A DNA stretch of 64,000 nt from Arachis hypogaea (GCF_003086295.3 NC_092053.1:118006445-118070444), one strand, 5' to 3'. Shown: positions 1-12,062, counted from the first letter of the stretch. Notes: generated from the sequence alone by a model not told the origin. Translations and numbers: made by a program.

Positions 1-899
1 TAGTGAAATATTTGCCAAAAATATTATATTTGTTAGTCAGTTAGCATTATTGAATTTATTAACTATGATAATATGTAGATCATTAATTGGTTTTATATAA
101 AAATATTTTTATTCTATTTAGTATTTAATTTTGGTAAAATATTAATTAATTTTGAATTTTGTTATTATGAATTCTTATATCTAAGAATACAGGTTAAGAT
201 TGTTATTAATAAAAATTTTAAATTTTTTATTTTAATAAATGCTCAACAAATCATTAAAATAAAAAATTTAAAATGATAATTTTGGTAAAATTATAAAATT
301 TTGAATTTTTAATGATTTGTAGAAAATATTTTTAATTATTATTTTTAATAATTTATAGAAAATATTTATAATTATTATTTTTAGAAAATGTTTGATTTTT
401 AATAATTTATAAAAAATATTTATAATTATTATTATTATTTTTATTTATTATATTTATTATGGATATTATTAAATGTACTTTTCATTGTACTCTTTATATA
501 CTTTTGGACCATATATAAATTGATATAACAATGATTTAAACATATGTAGCTTAAGATAGTAGTGTTTACTTAACTAGATTATACCCAGATGGTTATTACT
601 AAAGAAAACATTGCAATATGTGATAATACGCATTTTGCGGCGGTTTAAATAAAACCGCCGCAAAATGTAAAACAATAACTCACCCAGGGTACATATAGCG
701 GCGGTTTTCGAAAAGACACCGCGAAATGCAAACCTGATTGAAATATAGCGGCGGTTCGAGAAAAACCGTCGCTAAATGTCGGCCTGATTGCAGCCCCAAC
801 CCCTAACCGCCGCTATATGCGCCGCAGGTTGTCGTTTCGCAGCGGTTTCACACAACTGCCGCAAAATAACCGTCGCTATCTTAAGGAATTGTTGTAGTG
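1..899. mobile_element. Right-hand part of a CACTA (En/Spm) transposon
   Basis: The segment ends at 899 with GTTGTAGTG, the inverse of the CACTACAAC terminus of CACTA transposons. Just inside it (631-878) are GC-rich subterminal repeats built on GCGGCGGTTT and its complement in both orientations, against an otherwise very AT-rich background. Such subterminal arrays are transposase-binding sites in this superfamily. No matching CACTA terminus is visible to the left and no transposase ORF is present, so the element either continues off the window or is a non-autonomous fragment. The part from 1 to 600 is featureless AT-rich sequence and its membership is inferred. Confidence 0.6.
631..667. repeat. 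Perfect-arm hairpin in the CACTA subterminal region
   Basis: Two 16-base arms (631-646 and 652-667, CATTTTGCGGCGGTTT and its complement) flank a five-base loop. Weaker versions of the same motif follow near 697-730 and 746-778, and inverse ones at 805-878. Confidence 0.8.
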
Positions 900-902
900 A
901 TA

Positions 903-3430
903 TCATATAAACCAAAACGCGGTATAACTCTTCAGAATACTCCTTCATCCAATTCCTTGAAAGGTAAAGTTGTAGGGGGTGAGAACCTAACCACACGGTC
1001 TCACCACGGAGTTTCAGAATTGTCATAAGAAGATATTTAATAAGAAAACTGTTTTCAAGCTTAGTGATTATCATAGCCTTATGAATCTTTTAAAAACCAA
1101 TAGCTAATCATTCAAAACCATTTCAAAGAAACAATATTTAATTTAAGAAATCAAAAACCTTTCTTTTCTTATAAGAAAATCTTAATCAGAAACCAACCAC
1201 GTAATCAATCAACACAATCATCAATTCAGCACCAAAGCTCATTCTCAAAAGTAGCACACCAGGACAAATACAGGCAAAATAGACAAGGAAAGCACAGGTT
1301 TAAGTAGCAGTTACAGCAAATAGTTCAGATAGCAGTTAAGAACAGTTTAACAATTAGGCAAACCAAAACAAATTCAAACCCAAGCAAAGTATATAAATGC
1401 ATATGATGTATTCCTATCCTATGGCTAATGAGCTCATCTGTCGGTTATACAGCCAACCCGACAAGTCCGGTTTGCTAAACCATTGGACTGTCCCCCGACA
1501 CGCATCCCCATGAGTCTATGCATAACTTTTTCTCATATATATCAAATCACTCAATGGGGTACCATTCTCGCGAATTTATAAGCGCCCGGTCACCCTTACG
1601 TCGTAGGATCAACAGAGTATCGAGTCTCAACCTGGAGCAACTGGTGGCAAGCCACTGCGTATACCCAGGGAAACTCGTGTCTCAGATAATTCAAATTCAT
1701 AAACCATATGAATAATTCATTCAACATTCATCAATATCTAAGTCATTCTCAATATCATCATTATTCGTCAATCCATATCTCATCTCCAAATTCATTCAAA
1801 AAACATATCTCAAAGTCAATCATCATCATCCTTCTTTCCATTCCGTTCATCAACAACCCCAATTCAAAACATAATTCTTTCTTTGATAAATAAATCAATT
1901 TTAAAACATATAATGTTTAAAAATAAATCTTTTTAAATAATTACTTCAAATGAAACTTCCAATTTTATAAAATTTCGACAGCATCTCCTCTAAAACTCGG
2001 ATTCTGCCACCCTTTTCGGGTCCCAACCAAACGCCTGTTAATCATTCAAATCACTTCCAATTACCATTATCACAACAACAACACTCAAACCAAGGAAATT
2101 ACAAAATCCAGAATTCAATCAACCAATCCTATAAATCGCAATTTAAACCAACTTTAATCAACAACATCAATCAATAATTAAGAATTCTCGGTCTTCTCAA
2201 ACAGTTTCAAACCAAACCATTCCTCAAACCCTTTCCAAATCATTTCCAAAATAGCAAATCATTCTCAATAAACAAACCGCTTTCAAATATCAAGTCCTTT
2301 CCAAATTTGTTTTAAAATCAAATTCCGATATCAAATCGGATTCAATATCAAATCGAATTTCAATATTAAATCTTTTCTAAAATTAAATCGTTTCCAAAAT
2401 TAAACTAAATATCAATATTAAATCTCTTCCAATAACTCAAGGAAAACCACTTTAACAACATCAGTCAACTAATCAGAATATTCAACTTTCTCAATCGATC
2501 AATCAATCAATCGAACTAATAATCTCATTCATCCAAAGCAACTCAATTCAATTCATAAGAATTACGAAATCACAAAAATGTATTTTACGCATTAATATCG
2601 ATTTATAACAACTCTGAAAAGTAAAACAAGTTTAAGAAAAGCGCCCCTACCTCGAATAGTCGAAACTCGAAAACTCAAGAACACATCAGAAACTCGTTTT
2701 CTCTCGGCCCATAACGGTGGCAGCCGCAACCTCAACTCCAAACCACTCTCACAGCAACCACAACAACTCTAATCATAATATATAATAACCAAAACTCAAT
2801 CATGTAACAAATAACGCTGCAAAACCTCAGCTAAAATAATAGAACAGTGACTAAAGGGGTTTCAGAAACGAAAACTCTTACCGCAACTAAGAAGAAACAC
2901 TGAACCAAAAAGCAGCAGCTCAAGCGGTGGTCCCAGCGGCTATGACGCCGTTCCTGGCATCCAAAGATGCGGCGACGCGATTCAAGCAAAACCAGAAAGA
3001 GTGGCAGCAACCCCAATTTTGACATGCAATTACCGGAACCGAATCCTTAAGGTACCAAAAGCTCAGAATCTCTAAGGTACCAGCAGCGGGTTGGCGGCGA
3101 GCTGACGCGGTCCCCATCTCTCTCTGCCCTTGCTCGCATCTTCCTCTCTCTTCGGCACCGCTCTCCCTGAGCTGGTCCTTCGACGTTGCTCTCCCTCAGC
3201 TGGTCCTTCGACGGTGATGGCGACGCAACAGCTCCTGGCGACTCTCTCTCTCTCTCGGACGCATTCTCCCCTCGGTTCTCTCCTGCGCTGGTGGTGTGGT
3301 CAGCTCCCTCTTCCCCCTCTCTTTTTCATTCACATCGCAACTCTATCTTCTCTCTTTTCCCCTAATTCTATTTCCTTTTTCTGTTTTCTTTCTTTGCTGA
3401 TAGCTTGGGGCTTTGGGGGTTAATGGTGAG
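903..3430 (-). mobile_element. Decayed Tekay/Del-type LTR fragment
   Basis: Read on the minus strand, 1404-1690 is a diverged copy of part of the 3.5 kb LTR of the Tekay element at 37-48.7 kb. It shares, in the same order, the blocks CATATGATG, ATCTGTCGGTTATA, AACCCGACAAGTCC, CCATTGGACTGTCCC, CGAGTCTCAACCTGGAG and CCCAGGGAAAC. Flanking sequence such as GGTGAGAACC near 980 also has counterparts there. No terminal TG/CA pair, internal region or target duplication was found, so this is a fragment or solo LTR of a related subfamily, cut on the left by the CACTA element. The exact limits, especially the right one, are uncertain; 2700-3430 (CT-rich, GC-rich) may be something else. No coding capacity is supported. 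Confidence 0.5.
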
Positions 3431-3446
3431 GTGAGTGACGGTGGGT

Positions 3447-3880
3447 ATAAGGGTGGCAACAGGACGGATAGGAGCGGGTTTTTGCTCTACCCGACCCCGC
3501 TCCGCCGTACAACAACCCGCATAAAACCCGCCCCGCTGGCCGCTTCTACCCACGGATAGTAAAACATTGAACCCTAACCTGCCCTGCGAGTACCCGCCTC
3601 ACCCCTAACCGTCCTTATAATTATTAAAATTTAATAAATAAAATTAAATTTCAAAATTTATATAACCATCATCACATACATAATATAAATTAAAATAAAA
3701 ATTTAAATATGATACAATATTATTAATCATTTACTAATTATTTTACATATATTATACATATTATATATTAAAATTATATATATTATATATATAACGGGGC
3801 GGGTAGGGGCGGGTATTACCTAAACCCGACCCCGCCCCGCCCCTCCCAAAAACTCGCCCCGAGTATAGGCTTTGCCAATG
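3447..3880. mobile_element. GC-rich hAT-like non-autonomous repeat
   Basis: It begins with GGGTGGCAAC and ends near TTTGCCA, a partial terminal inverted repeat of the type seen in common plant hAT-derived repeats. Inside are facing arrays of CGGGT/ACCCG motifs at 3470-3610 and 3795-3860, separated by AT-rich sequence, giving a strong potential hairpin. No target duplication was resolved. Confidence 0.35.
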
Positions 3881-3884
3881 ATAT

Positions 3885-4140
3885 AGTTAGGACTACTATA
3901 TAACAAGGAATAATTATATAGCTTGTTTTTATTAAATATATGATTCTTTTAGTTATCAAATAGTCATCTAATATTTATATTTATATTTAAAAAATTTTAA
4001 CAAATTAATTAGGTAATATTCATAATTAATTATATGTACGAGTATATTTTTATTTGATTAAATTTAATCGTTAATTTAAATTATATTCATCTAAATTTTA
4101 AATGAAAAATTTTATTATTTTAAAATTTTAAATTATTTAA
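3885..4140. repeat. AT-rich repeat with an inverted copy at 48.7 kb
   Basis: This stretch matches the reverse complement of 48723-48980 over most of its length. Shared blocks include ACTATATAACAAG, AGTTATCAAATAGTCATC and TTAAATTATATTCATC. It is a dispersed family, probably a MITE, of which two inverted copies lie 45 kb apart. Confidence 0.6.
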
Positions 4141-4304
4141 ATAAAATTGAATGAAAAAAAATAAAGTAATACAATACTATCTAAAATATTATATCAGACG
4201 TATTAAAGAGGTTTTGTATATATCTTGAATAATTTTAAAATTCTAAATTATAATTTTTTTAATTTAAAAATCGAATTCGATCTTAAATAGAATATTTAAT
4301 TAAC

Positions 4305-4660
4305 CATATGAATAAAATAATATGGCAAATGGCAAATGGAAGAAAGAAGTTAAATTTAAAAATAACGATCAGCAATTACACCCAATTTAAATTTAATCTC
4401 CTTCCATTTGCTATTTTTGGTCTGCAGAGGCACCCCAAATCCCGCTTCACTTCTCTCTCCGATCTAACGCCACCCAGCCTCCAGCCTCCAGCCGACCCAG
4501 CCTCCAGCCGACGCCCCATCCGCCAGCTGACGCCGCCCAAACATCTCCACCAACGTCCGATCACTCCGTGTGTATCTTTCACGCTGCCCATTCGCATGTC
4601 AACCCGCAACCCCGCCTTTACTATTGCAGTCACTACCACCGTTCAACGACAAATATAATT
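4305..4660. other. GC-rich pocket with unsupported overlapping ORFs
   Basis: A 240-base GC-rich island (about 4420-4660) in AT-rich DNA has a short direct repeat of CAGCCTCCAGCCGAC. Both strands are open (116 codons plus, 87 codons minus), but neither product resembles a known family and both are proline/arginine-rich as expected from composition. It could be a 5' exon remnant or the edge of a transposon. Confidence 0.3.
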
Positions 4661-4877
4661 CTTTATTTATTTTAAAAAAGTCCCAAATATAATTGATAAA
4701 AAATATAATAAACTAATATTTCATAACATTGGGTATTTGATTAGAGAAATTCAATGGATAAAGAATGTAAATAAACTAATATTTCACAAAATATCGAGTT
4801 TGATTGTCACCAAGCGCTAGAACTAACTAGTACTACTACTAACAATTAAACTACTTTTGATCAATGAACAAATGTAT

Positions 4878-5468
4878 CTAAAATTCTAAATCAGCACGAC
4901 AAATTGGACAATTAGTTTTTCCACGTTGCAACCAAGAGTTTATACAAGTTGAATGGAACTCATGAACACAAACTCCAAAAGGTTGAATCAACTCTCCGTT
5001 CTTGAACTCTTCTATACAAACAGAACAATAATTAACTTTCTGACCGGCCGATCGGTTGGTGTCCTCCTCCTTATCTTTCTTCTCGATGTAGCTCTTAACT
5101 GGCGGCAACGGCCTCAAAGTGCGCCAAATGTCGTTAAAAGGTAATTCCGTTAGTTCTTGTGTGTCTTCTTCAATAGGTAGTTGAAGCATCATAAAACGAT
5201 TTCCATAATCATCAAACAAAGGAATCAATACCATATTTCTTGTGTTCTCATCAATAGCATTATTTTCGTCTGAATTATCCCTCAAATTCAGAAATATAAA
5301 AAAATAACCAAAACAACCAATAATCAATTCAAAATAAAGATAAGAATCACCATGGTTAGATCCGCCTCCCGTGCATAGAGATATAACCCCCATAATGAGG
5401 ATCATAAAGGGTAATAGTATCATCATTGACCAAAAGGCCCTTCGGATAAAACCAAAAATCTTAGGCAT
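4878..5468 (-). CDS. Membrane-anchored RING-H2 finger protein (putative E3 ubiquitin ligase)
   Basis: A single-exon 196-residue protein. Two hydrophobic segments (about 12-32 and 43-62) predict a membrane anchor. The C-terminal residues 148-190 form a complete RING-H2 domain, C-x2-C-x15-C-x-H-x2-H-x2-C-x11-C-x2-C, with the tryptophan (W179) and proline (P188) that contact E2 enzymes in active RING domains. The family transfers ubiquitin from an E2 to substrates; the substrate here cannot be predicted. Architecture resembles small plant ATL-like or RNF-type RING-H2 proteins, but it lacks an obvious GLD box, so I do not call it ATL. The first in-frame ATG is used; a TATA-like element lies about 140 bases upstream. 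The gene is unbroken among decayed repeats, which supports its being real. Expression is not shown. Confidence 0.75.
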   Translation of the reverse strand: MPKIFGFIRRAFWSMMILLPFMILIMGVISLCTGGGSNHGDSYLYFELIIGCFGYFFIFLNLRDNSDENNAIDENTRNMVLIPLFDDYGNRFMMLQLPIEEDTQELTELPFNDIWRTLRPLPPVKSYIEKKDKEEDTNRSAGQKVNYCSVCIEEFKNGELIQPFGVCVHEFHSTCINSWLQRGKTNCPICRADLEF

Positions 5469-5564
5469 ATTAGGGAAGGAAACTTATATAGTATTTTTTT
5501 GTAATTCACTACCAAAATATTTTGTTGTCGAAAATTATATCAATTTGTTTGTAGGCACTAACTA

Positions 5565-5871
5565 ATTTAGCCTTTGAATCTGGTATTGTGCATGTAAGCT
5601 CTTATGAATTATATATAGGATAAAGAAGTTTTGGAAACCAAAGATAATTAAGGTAAATTAAAAAAAAAAAAAAAGATATGATATGATATGGTGAAGTAAG
5701 ATAATGATTGCCGAGGATGAGAGGGGTTTTATAAATTTAAAAGTTAGTTACTTTAAATGAAGAAAATGACAAGAGATTGAATATGTATGAAATTAATACT
5801 ATAGTTGACCTTCTAGACTTTTTCTTTTAAAAAATTTCGAAAATATTAAAGACAAAAAATATATTTTATAC

Positions 5872-5911
<40 letters not shown>

Positions 5912-6227
5912 GAACAAGTTAGAATATTTATTTAATAGTCTCAGTTTTTATACACTTTTTTTAAAATTTTGTGATTAGTTTAGATAAAATTTATACGCAT
6001 TACATAAATTTATTGTTATGCATCCTTATAAAAATTATTATGTTAAGGGTATGCAATATTCGCAATAAGCCAATAATAAAGGATACCAAATAAGTTTATT
6101 ATTAAAAAATTGCAAATCGCTCATTGCTATTTGCTAACCTTAACGAAACTCAAGGTATATCTAGTGACTATAATAACATCTAAAGGTATATTAGCTACCT
6201 TGAAGCCCTTCCTTTATTGCTGTGCTT
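5565..6227. other. Intergenic spacer between the RING and TTC4-type genes
   Basis: AT-rich spacer with no gene seen. It contains a (TTA)n microsatellite of about 13 units at 5872-5911 and must include the 3' UTR of the TTC4-type gene, which ends at 6228. Confidence 0.7.
5609..5618 (-). promoter_or_regulatory. Candidate TATA box of the RING-H2 gene
   Basis: CTATATATAA on the minus strand, about 140 bases upstream of the ATG at 5468. This fits a short leader, but AT-rich sequence makes chance matches likely. Confidence 0.35.
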
Positions 6228-9200
6228 TCATATGCTTGGAGGAGCCCATTTTCCAGATTTGAACTTGCTATAAAAGCTGGATTGCTTGGAAACAACATAG
6301 AAGACTGCAAGTACATCACACTCAGATTGAATTTCTAATCAGAATCAAGAATAAACCACCATTTTGGCACCAAAAGATTAAGTTTTCAACAAAATGGACC
6401 CTGAAAAAAAAATGTCGTCTTGGCCTCCTAAAAATTACCTAGAATGCACCAAATATGAGGAGACATACTCTAAAAAGGCTTTAGAAATTAAATTTTTGAC
6501 CCAATTCTTTGTAAGTCTTAGAAAAATAAGAAATTTTCATCCTCCACATTTGGTGATTTTACAATAGCTAGATCTAGAAGGAAAAAAATGAACAACGAGG
6601 TTTAGAATCATTGGCTTTTTGTATGCACTTTATAAAGATAAATGTTATCACAAAAAATTAGATCAATGCATGAAACGATTGTCACTTATGAACAATGGTG
6701 CATTTTGTCAAACTGAGATCATCTTTGAAGAGACAAGATATGATTTTTTTTTGTTTCAGAGCTATTTTGTCAAAAACTGAATCTTTTAGGAATCAAAATA
6801 GTAGTTTACTCCAAAATCAACGATGAAAAAGCAATGACATTTTCTAAAACCATATGTCACCTGGGATTTCGGGGATTACGAAATTAGGCTCTTTGAGGAT
6901 ATCTTGGAGCGTTTTCTTCTCATTTACTTTGATCCATTTTGGGGAACCTGATGACAAAAGATATCACATCATATAACAATTATTCACATAAAAGGGAGGA
7001 TAGATAAATAAAATTCTTGTGAGAATTGAACAATAAGGTATCTAGTTAAACTAAGCCAGCATCTTGGGAATGCTGAGACCACTGAGATCATCAACCAGCT
7101 CAATTGACCACTAAGCCTTATTCTTCCTACATCTAAGGTTCAATACACTTTGATCAGTTATAAATCGTGAGTGAAAGTTCCCAAGTATACCATCCACAGC
7201 TATGTTTGACTCTATGGCTCATGTTGCTACAGCGGCTCTATACCAAAAATAGCTGTATCTTATCCAGAGCTACTTTTTAAGATCATTTTTAAACTTGTGA
7301 ATCCTAACAACGTAATGTCCCTATTCCCTATTCTATGTTAATAAAACTGTGTTGACAAGGGATTGATTTGCTTCAACTTGAAACCACATATAGAGAGCAA
7401 ACGCATGGTTAAATCTACATGATGTTACATTAAGGGAAACAAGCAATTGATGAACATAGGTAGTATATTCAGTATAAAGACAAAAAATATCTCACAAATC
7501 GATATATGTAAACATACATGGTGGCCAAACAGAAATATGTTAACAGGGACTTCCTATGTCTACAGTTTGTGGTTATTGTCATACTTGGTTGCCTATAAGC
7601 TAAGAGCACTGTTGATTCCACTACTTGTATCACTAGTACTTCAAAAGTACCATACCATACCTGCAGTGTGTTTAAAATCCTCAACTGCATCTTTCTCTTC
7701 ATCACCAACATGAGAAGCTGCAGTTCCCTCTAATAAACAATGAAGAAGTTTCTCCTTTGATAGACGAACTCCAGAGCCAGCCTGATAAAACATGGGCTAA
7801 GAGGTGAACAAGATGCTCTTAACATATAAACGGTCAATCATCTGATACTAAATATTTACTTAGCAAGCCCTCCCCCGTACCTTGTGTTAACCTGGGATAC
7901 TAACAAACTGGGATGCCCTTTAAAAAAAAAAAAAAACAGACTAAAACTTAGTAAAAGTAAAATGTTTCAAGAAAAAGAAAATGGCAACTCGATGCATATG
8001 TGGTGAATGGTGGTGTTAGCTGCTCTCTATGTTAGGTTACCATTGGGTAGTTAGTTACAATCGATTAGTTTGTTGTAAGTATAGACTATAGATAGAGGGA
8101 ATAGGATGGAGAGAAGGGTGTCTAGTCAATTGGAATAGTTTGGGAGAGACTGGGGACTTAACTATATCAAGAACTCCCAATTCTATAGCAGAGTTTTTTA
8201 CATCTTCAATATCAGTTCTAACACTGTAAGGTCCTAGATGAATAGACAGATATGTTGTACGAAATCTTCAATTATCCTTATTTATATTCTTACTATCCCA
8301 TCCGATTTGATTGGCAAACAAAACAACTGGTATACTTTACGCATCAATATCTGCAAACAGAAATAAGAAATCAAACTCAAACGAGAAAAAAAAAATTAAA
8401 AAAGAGAGCTTACCTCATAGTATAATTCAACAAAATCACGTTTGTAATTGTTTTCAACATCCCATGGGAGTGGTTGGTCTGCTGAAAACATGTTTGGAAG
8501 CTAAGGGTGTAATACATTCCCACATAAAAATAACACATTTATGTAGATATTTTAAAATCATTAAAAAAAGAAAGAGAAAAGGATATGATATCAAGGTGAA
8601 CTGAAAGCATGTCAGTCTCACAGAAATCCTCAATGAAATCACTGGACATAACCTCTGCATACAGAAGAAGGACAGGCCAATGAAGGATATTATTTTTGTT
8701 TAACACCGGTTTCTTTAACCCGGTGAGTTCTCGATACATTGCCTTTCCAATCTTCAATCCTCTATTTTCTATTGCAGACACAAGTTCCTGCATAGTTTTT
8801 GGTCGAAGCAAGGGCATGAGGTTCCATACAACAAAACACAGATAAAATAAGTAAGAAACAACTGGCAGTCCATACTTCTGCCTCCAATATGGCTTTAGAG
8901 ACTTCAGCGTCAAGCTTCTCCTTCTCAGATATCTTCATACGAATCTGTTGGTCAAGCCTCTTAAGTTCCTCATTATTGGGGTCCAACTTAAGACCCTTTC
9001 GGCAATAGTCTTGTGCTTCAGCCAATAAATTCAGTGATAGAGATGCTTTGACAGCTCTATAAATGGCCTAATCATGATTTTTCATTGCTTGAGACATCAA
9101 ATCAAGGGAATCACAAATTCACAATAACAAACTTCATAAGGCAAAGTGTAACTGCTCAATTTAAGAATAGTTATTTTTGCTAATGTAGCATTCCGTATTT

Positions 9201-9676
9201 GGATATAGGTATAAAACTGAGAGTGCATATATATATTTGAAACATAAATTGAGCACCTTTATGTTGGAGGGGGACAAGTTGAGTGCTTGTTGAGCATCAG
9301 AGAGGGCACGCCGGTGGTTCCCAAGAAGCAAATTGACATGCGCTCTGTTCGCAAAAAGAACAGAGCTCTCAGAATCATTCAATGCTTTCTGATTAATTGC
9401 CCTTGTGTAGCAATCAATTGCTTCGGAGTAATGCTTCTTACCCTTCTTCACATACTCGTTACCCTTTTCCTAATTCAAGAATGATAATAACACACAAATT
9501 GAAGGCTCAAATGAAATTAAATTTAAAAAAGAAACAAATTGAAATGGTTAATGAGAAGTAGTGGTACCTACCTTGAGTTCAATGGCTGCAGATTCTTTGA
9601 TGGCAGCAATGGCTTCAAGGTCTGCCTTCTCGGCTTCGGTGAGTGGCTCTGAACCATTTTCCATCCATAGCGCCAT
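6228..9676 (-). CDS. TTC4/Cns1-type TPR co-chaperone, eight exons
   Basis: Exons on the minus strand: 9676-9572, 9469-9257, 9067-8876, 8787-8587, 8491-8414, 7781-7661, 6947-6861, 6304-6228. Joined they give 357 aa with no stop, close to the length of plant TTC4 homologues. Residues about 36-170 hold three TPR units (KKGKKHYSEAIDCYTRAI, SVLFANRAHVNLLLGNHRRA, LAEAQDYCRKGLKLDP). The conserved C-terminal part follows: LTGLKKP, ILHWPVLLLYAE and WIKVNEKKTLQDILKEP. TTC4/Cns1 proteins bind the C-terminal EEVD of HSP90/HSP70 through the TPR clamp and are cytosolic or nuclear co-chaperones. Six introns have GT-AG ends; intron 4 (8586-8492) has AT-AC ends and a U12-type donor. All exon phases agree. The start is the first ATG of an open exon beginning MALWMENGSEP. 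Only the precise 5' UTR is unknown. Confidence 0.92.
8492..8586 (-). other. U12-type AT-AC intron of the TTC4-type gene
   Basis: The 95-base intron begins ATATCCTTTT, an exact match to the U12 donor consensus ATATCCTTT, and ends AAAC. A branch-like CCCTTAGC has its A at 8502, ten bases before the 3' splice site. Removing it joins exon 4 (ending HLDI) to exon 5 (starting MFSADQPLPW) in phase 0, continuing the conserved reading. No GT donor at this place gives a continuous family-like protein. Confidence 0.85.
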
Positions 9677-11091
9677 TTCCTGCTTTCTTTCGTCTTTTTT
9701 TTTTCTTTTTTTTTTTTTGCTTTGCCAACGGACGCAGCTTTTGTTTGTTTAGTTTCTGTTTAGAACATACCAGAAACTAGTTGGGACACTATGTAGGCGA
9801 AGTCAAAATTATTGTAGTATAGTTCTTGTGTACTATTTGATAGAAAAATAAAACAAAATAAGATGCAATTTTTTTCCTTTTTCACTGATATGAAGTTAAA
9901 GTTTCAATGTTACATTACATCTCTTAGTAAAAACTAATCCTATATTGAAAGACCAAAAAGAAAAAAATATGAAAAAAAAATAGCAAAACAGAATTTTTTA
10001 ATTATTATTTATTAAATATTATTAGAATTAATAAATATTAAAAAAAATAAATTTTTTTTTAACATTACCGAAAAAAGAAATTAGATTCGTTATTTGAATA
10101 AACTAGAGTAGAAGGACATAGAAAATAACGTTTGAATTAACGAAAATTTTACTCATATAGTTTGTAATGTTTCAATTCAAGTGTGAGTTTCTTAACATAA
10201 TCCATTTAAAGTTGTGAAAATTCATATTATTTTCATAAGATGAGCATTTATTTATAAAACTAATTATGTTCTAAAATTTTCACATTTTCCAGCCAAATCA
10301 GCTCGTTGCCATAGTTTTGGTGAACCTATAGTATAACTCAAAATGTGGATTTCACATGATCGTCATGTTCCATTGTTTAACTTCTAAAAACTGATTAGTT
10401 ATTATTTAAAATGGTAAAGATATTATCCCTTTCTAAGACAGCTTTTTAAGATTCAAAAACTCAACCTTGCTAGTAAAACTCATTCAAGGCTTAGGGTGAA
10501 TTTAGTTTGATTTTTGAAAAAAATATTTATTTTTTTTATTGTTTAAAAAAGATTTTTTTTTAATATATAACAACTATTTTTTATTTGGATAGACTTTTAA
10601 AAAAAATTAAAAACATCTTTTTTTTTTAAAACAAAATATTATTAGTTTAAAAATAATAATAAAAGTACTTTTTTCAAAAAAATAACCAAACATGCTTAAA
10701 ACTTAATAAAAATATTTTATTTTTAATAAAAAATATTTTTTCACTCAAATAAACCGATCAAAACCAACCTTTAATCTATTTCCACTAAGCTAACTCATTT
10801 TGGATTTGATTAGTTGTTATTTAACCTTTAAATTCTGCATAATCTTTACCATTCCCTTTTAACCTATTCTCATTAAATTTATAAATTAATAGTTCTTCTC
10901 TATTCATGTAATTTTCCTAATTAAGTCAACCAAATTGTTTTTATTTCACGCACCTGTCACCTTTTAACGTAAAGTTTCTTTCTCAATGTAGAGCTTCTCT
11001 TTCTCAACGTAAAGCTTCTTTTCATTTTTCTTTTTCAATATAGAGCTTCTCGTCGTTTTTCTCTGCTTTAATTTTTCTGATTTTCTTCTTC
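9677..11091. other. Upstream spacer of the TTC4-type gene
   Basis: It contains the promoter and leader of the TTC4-type gene (a T-rich tract lies at 9695-9720 just upstream of the ATG). The rest is AT-rich. About 10490-10780 has roughly inverted ends (TTTGATTTTTGAAAAAAATA against AATATTTTTTCACTCAAATA) that may be a small MITE. No gene was recognised. Confidence 0.5.
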
Positions 11092-11096
11092 GATTT

Positions 11097-11396
11097 TATT
11101 AAACTACTCTTCTACTTTAACCCATGACAACAATAAAGAAGTATCGTAGCCCACAAATTCAGCCCAACAAAATACAAAAATTCAATTTTAATTTTAGTCT
11201 TTATTATCTTATCTTTATCTTATCTTTAATTGTTCTTATCTTATCTTTATTTGCTTTTATCTTTCATAGGACAATGCTCTATATATATTTAGTTTTACCT
11301 TCATAGTTTACAATACACTTTAGTACAATTCAATCAATCAATAATCAATAAAAATTTCGCATTCTTTTCTTTTCTTATTCTTTCACAATTTTCTCA
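11097..11396 (+). repeat. 5' LTR of the TRIM-like element
   Basis: 300 bases, ending TCTCA just before the tRNA-Met primer site. It contains CTATATATAT at about 11278, a plausible TATA box, and repeated TTATCTTATCTTTA units. It differs from the 3' copy at only a handful of positions. Confidence 0.9.
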
Positions 11397-11817
11397 TGGT
11401 ATCAGAGTCATGGTATCCTCCTTGAGGAGGATATATAAGTTATCATCTCTTCAGTGAGAAATCACCATGCTTCTTTTTCAACTTCCTCCCACAGTAAATA
11501 ATCATAGATTTAGTTACATGCATCCAAGTGAAAATTCTACCACAGTTTTGATTATCCCGGTTCTTTACCAGCAATTCCGTCTGCGCCTTCTTCTAGCATT
11601 TCATCTGCAACTTCTTCTTACAGGAGTTTTGTCAGTATTCTATTTCAGCAGTTCAATCTACATCTGTTCTAGCAGTTCCATCTGCACTCTTATTGCGCTC
11701 TACGCGCCATTTGAAGACCACTCTTATTGCGCCATACGCGCCCTCTAAAGATCAATCTTGTTGCGTTTTACACGCTTATTTTTTTATTTTTTTATTTTTT
11801 CATTCTTTTTTTTATGA

Positions 11818-12062
11818 AGATCGCTGCTTGCTCTCTCTCCCTCAAGCACAGCATCTCCTTTTATGTATTTTTGCCGTCGGCAGCTCAAGCTCCGCCGCAC
11901 GCAATTGTTTAAAGATCGCTGCTCAAGCACAGCATCTCCTTTTATATTTTTGCCGTCGGCAGCTCAAGCTCCGCCGCACGCAGTTTTTGAAGATCGCTGC
12001 TCAAGCACAGCATCTCCTTTTATATTTTTGCAGTAGGCAGCTCAAGCTCTGCCGCATGCATC
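11818..12062 (+). repeat. Three tandem units of about 75-85 bases inside the TRIM-like element
   Basis: Units start at AGATCGCTGCT and run through CAAGCACAGCATCTCC, TTTTTGCCGTCGGCAGCTC and CGCCGCACGCA. Copies two and three are the most regular; the first carries a short insertion. A shorter TTGCGC..TACGCGCC duplication lies at 11690-11750. The repeats keep one frame open (11693-12172), but the product is only the repeat read-out, so no gene is called. Confidence 0.85.

Noticed and set aside
8013..8222. Solo copia LTR (TGTTAG ... TTCTAACA) in TTC4 intron 5
   Set aside because: Ends look LTR-like, but the five-base flanks do not match and no internal feature supports it.
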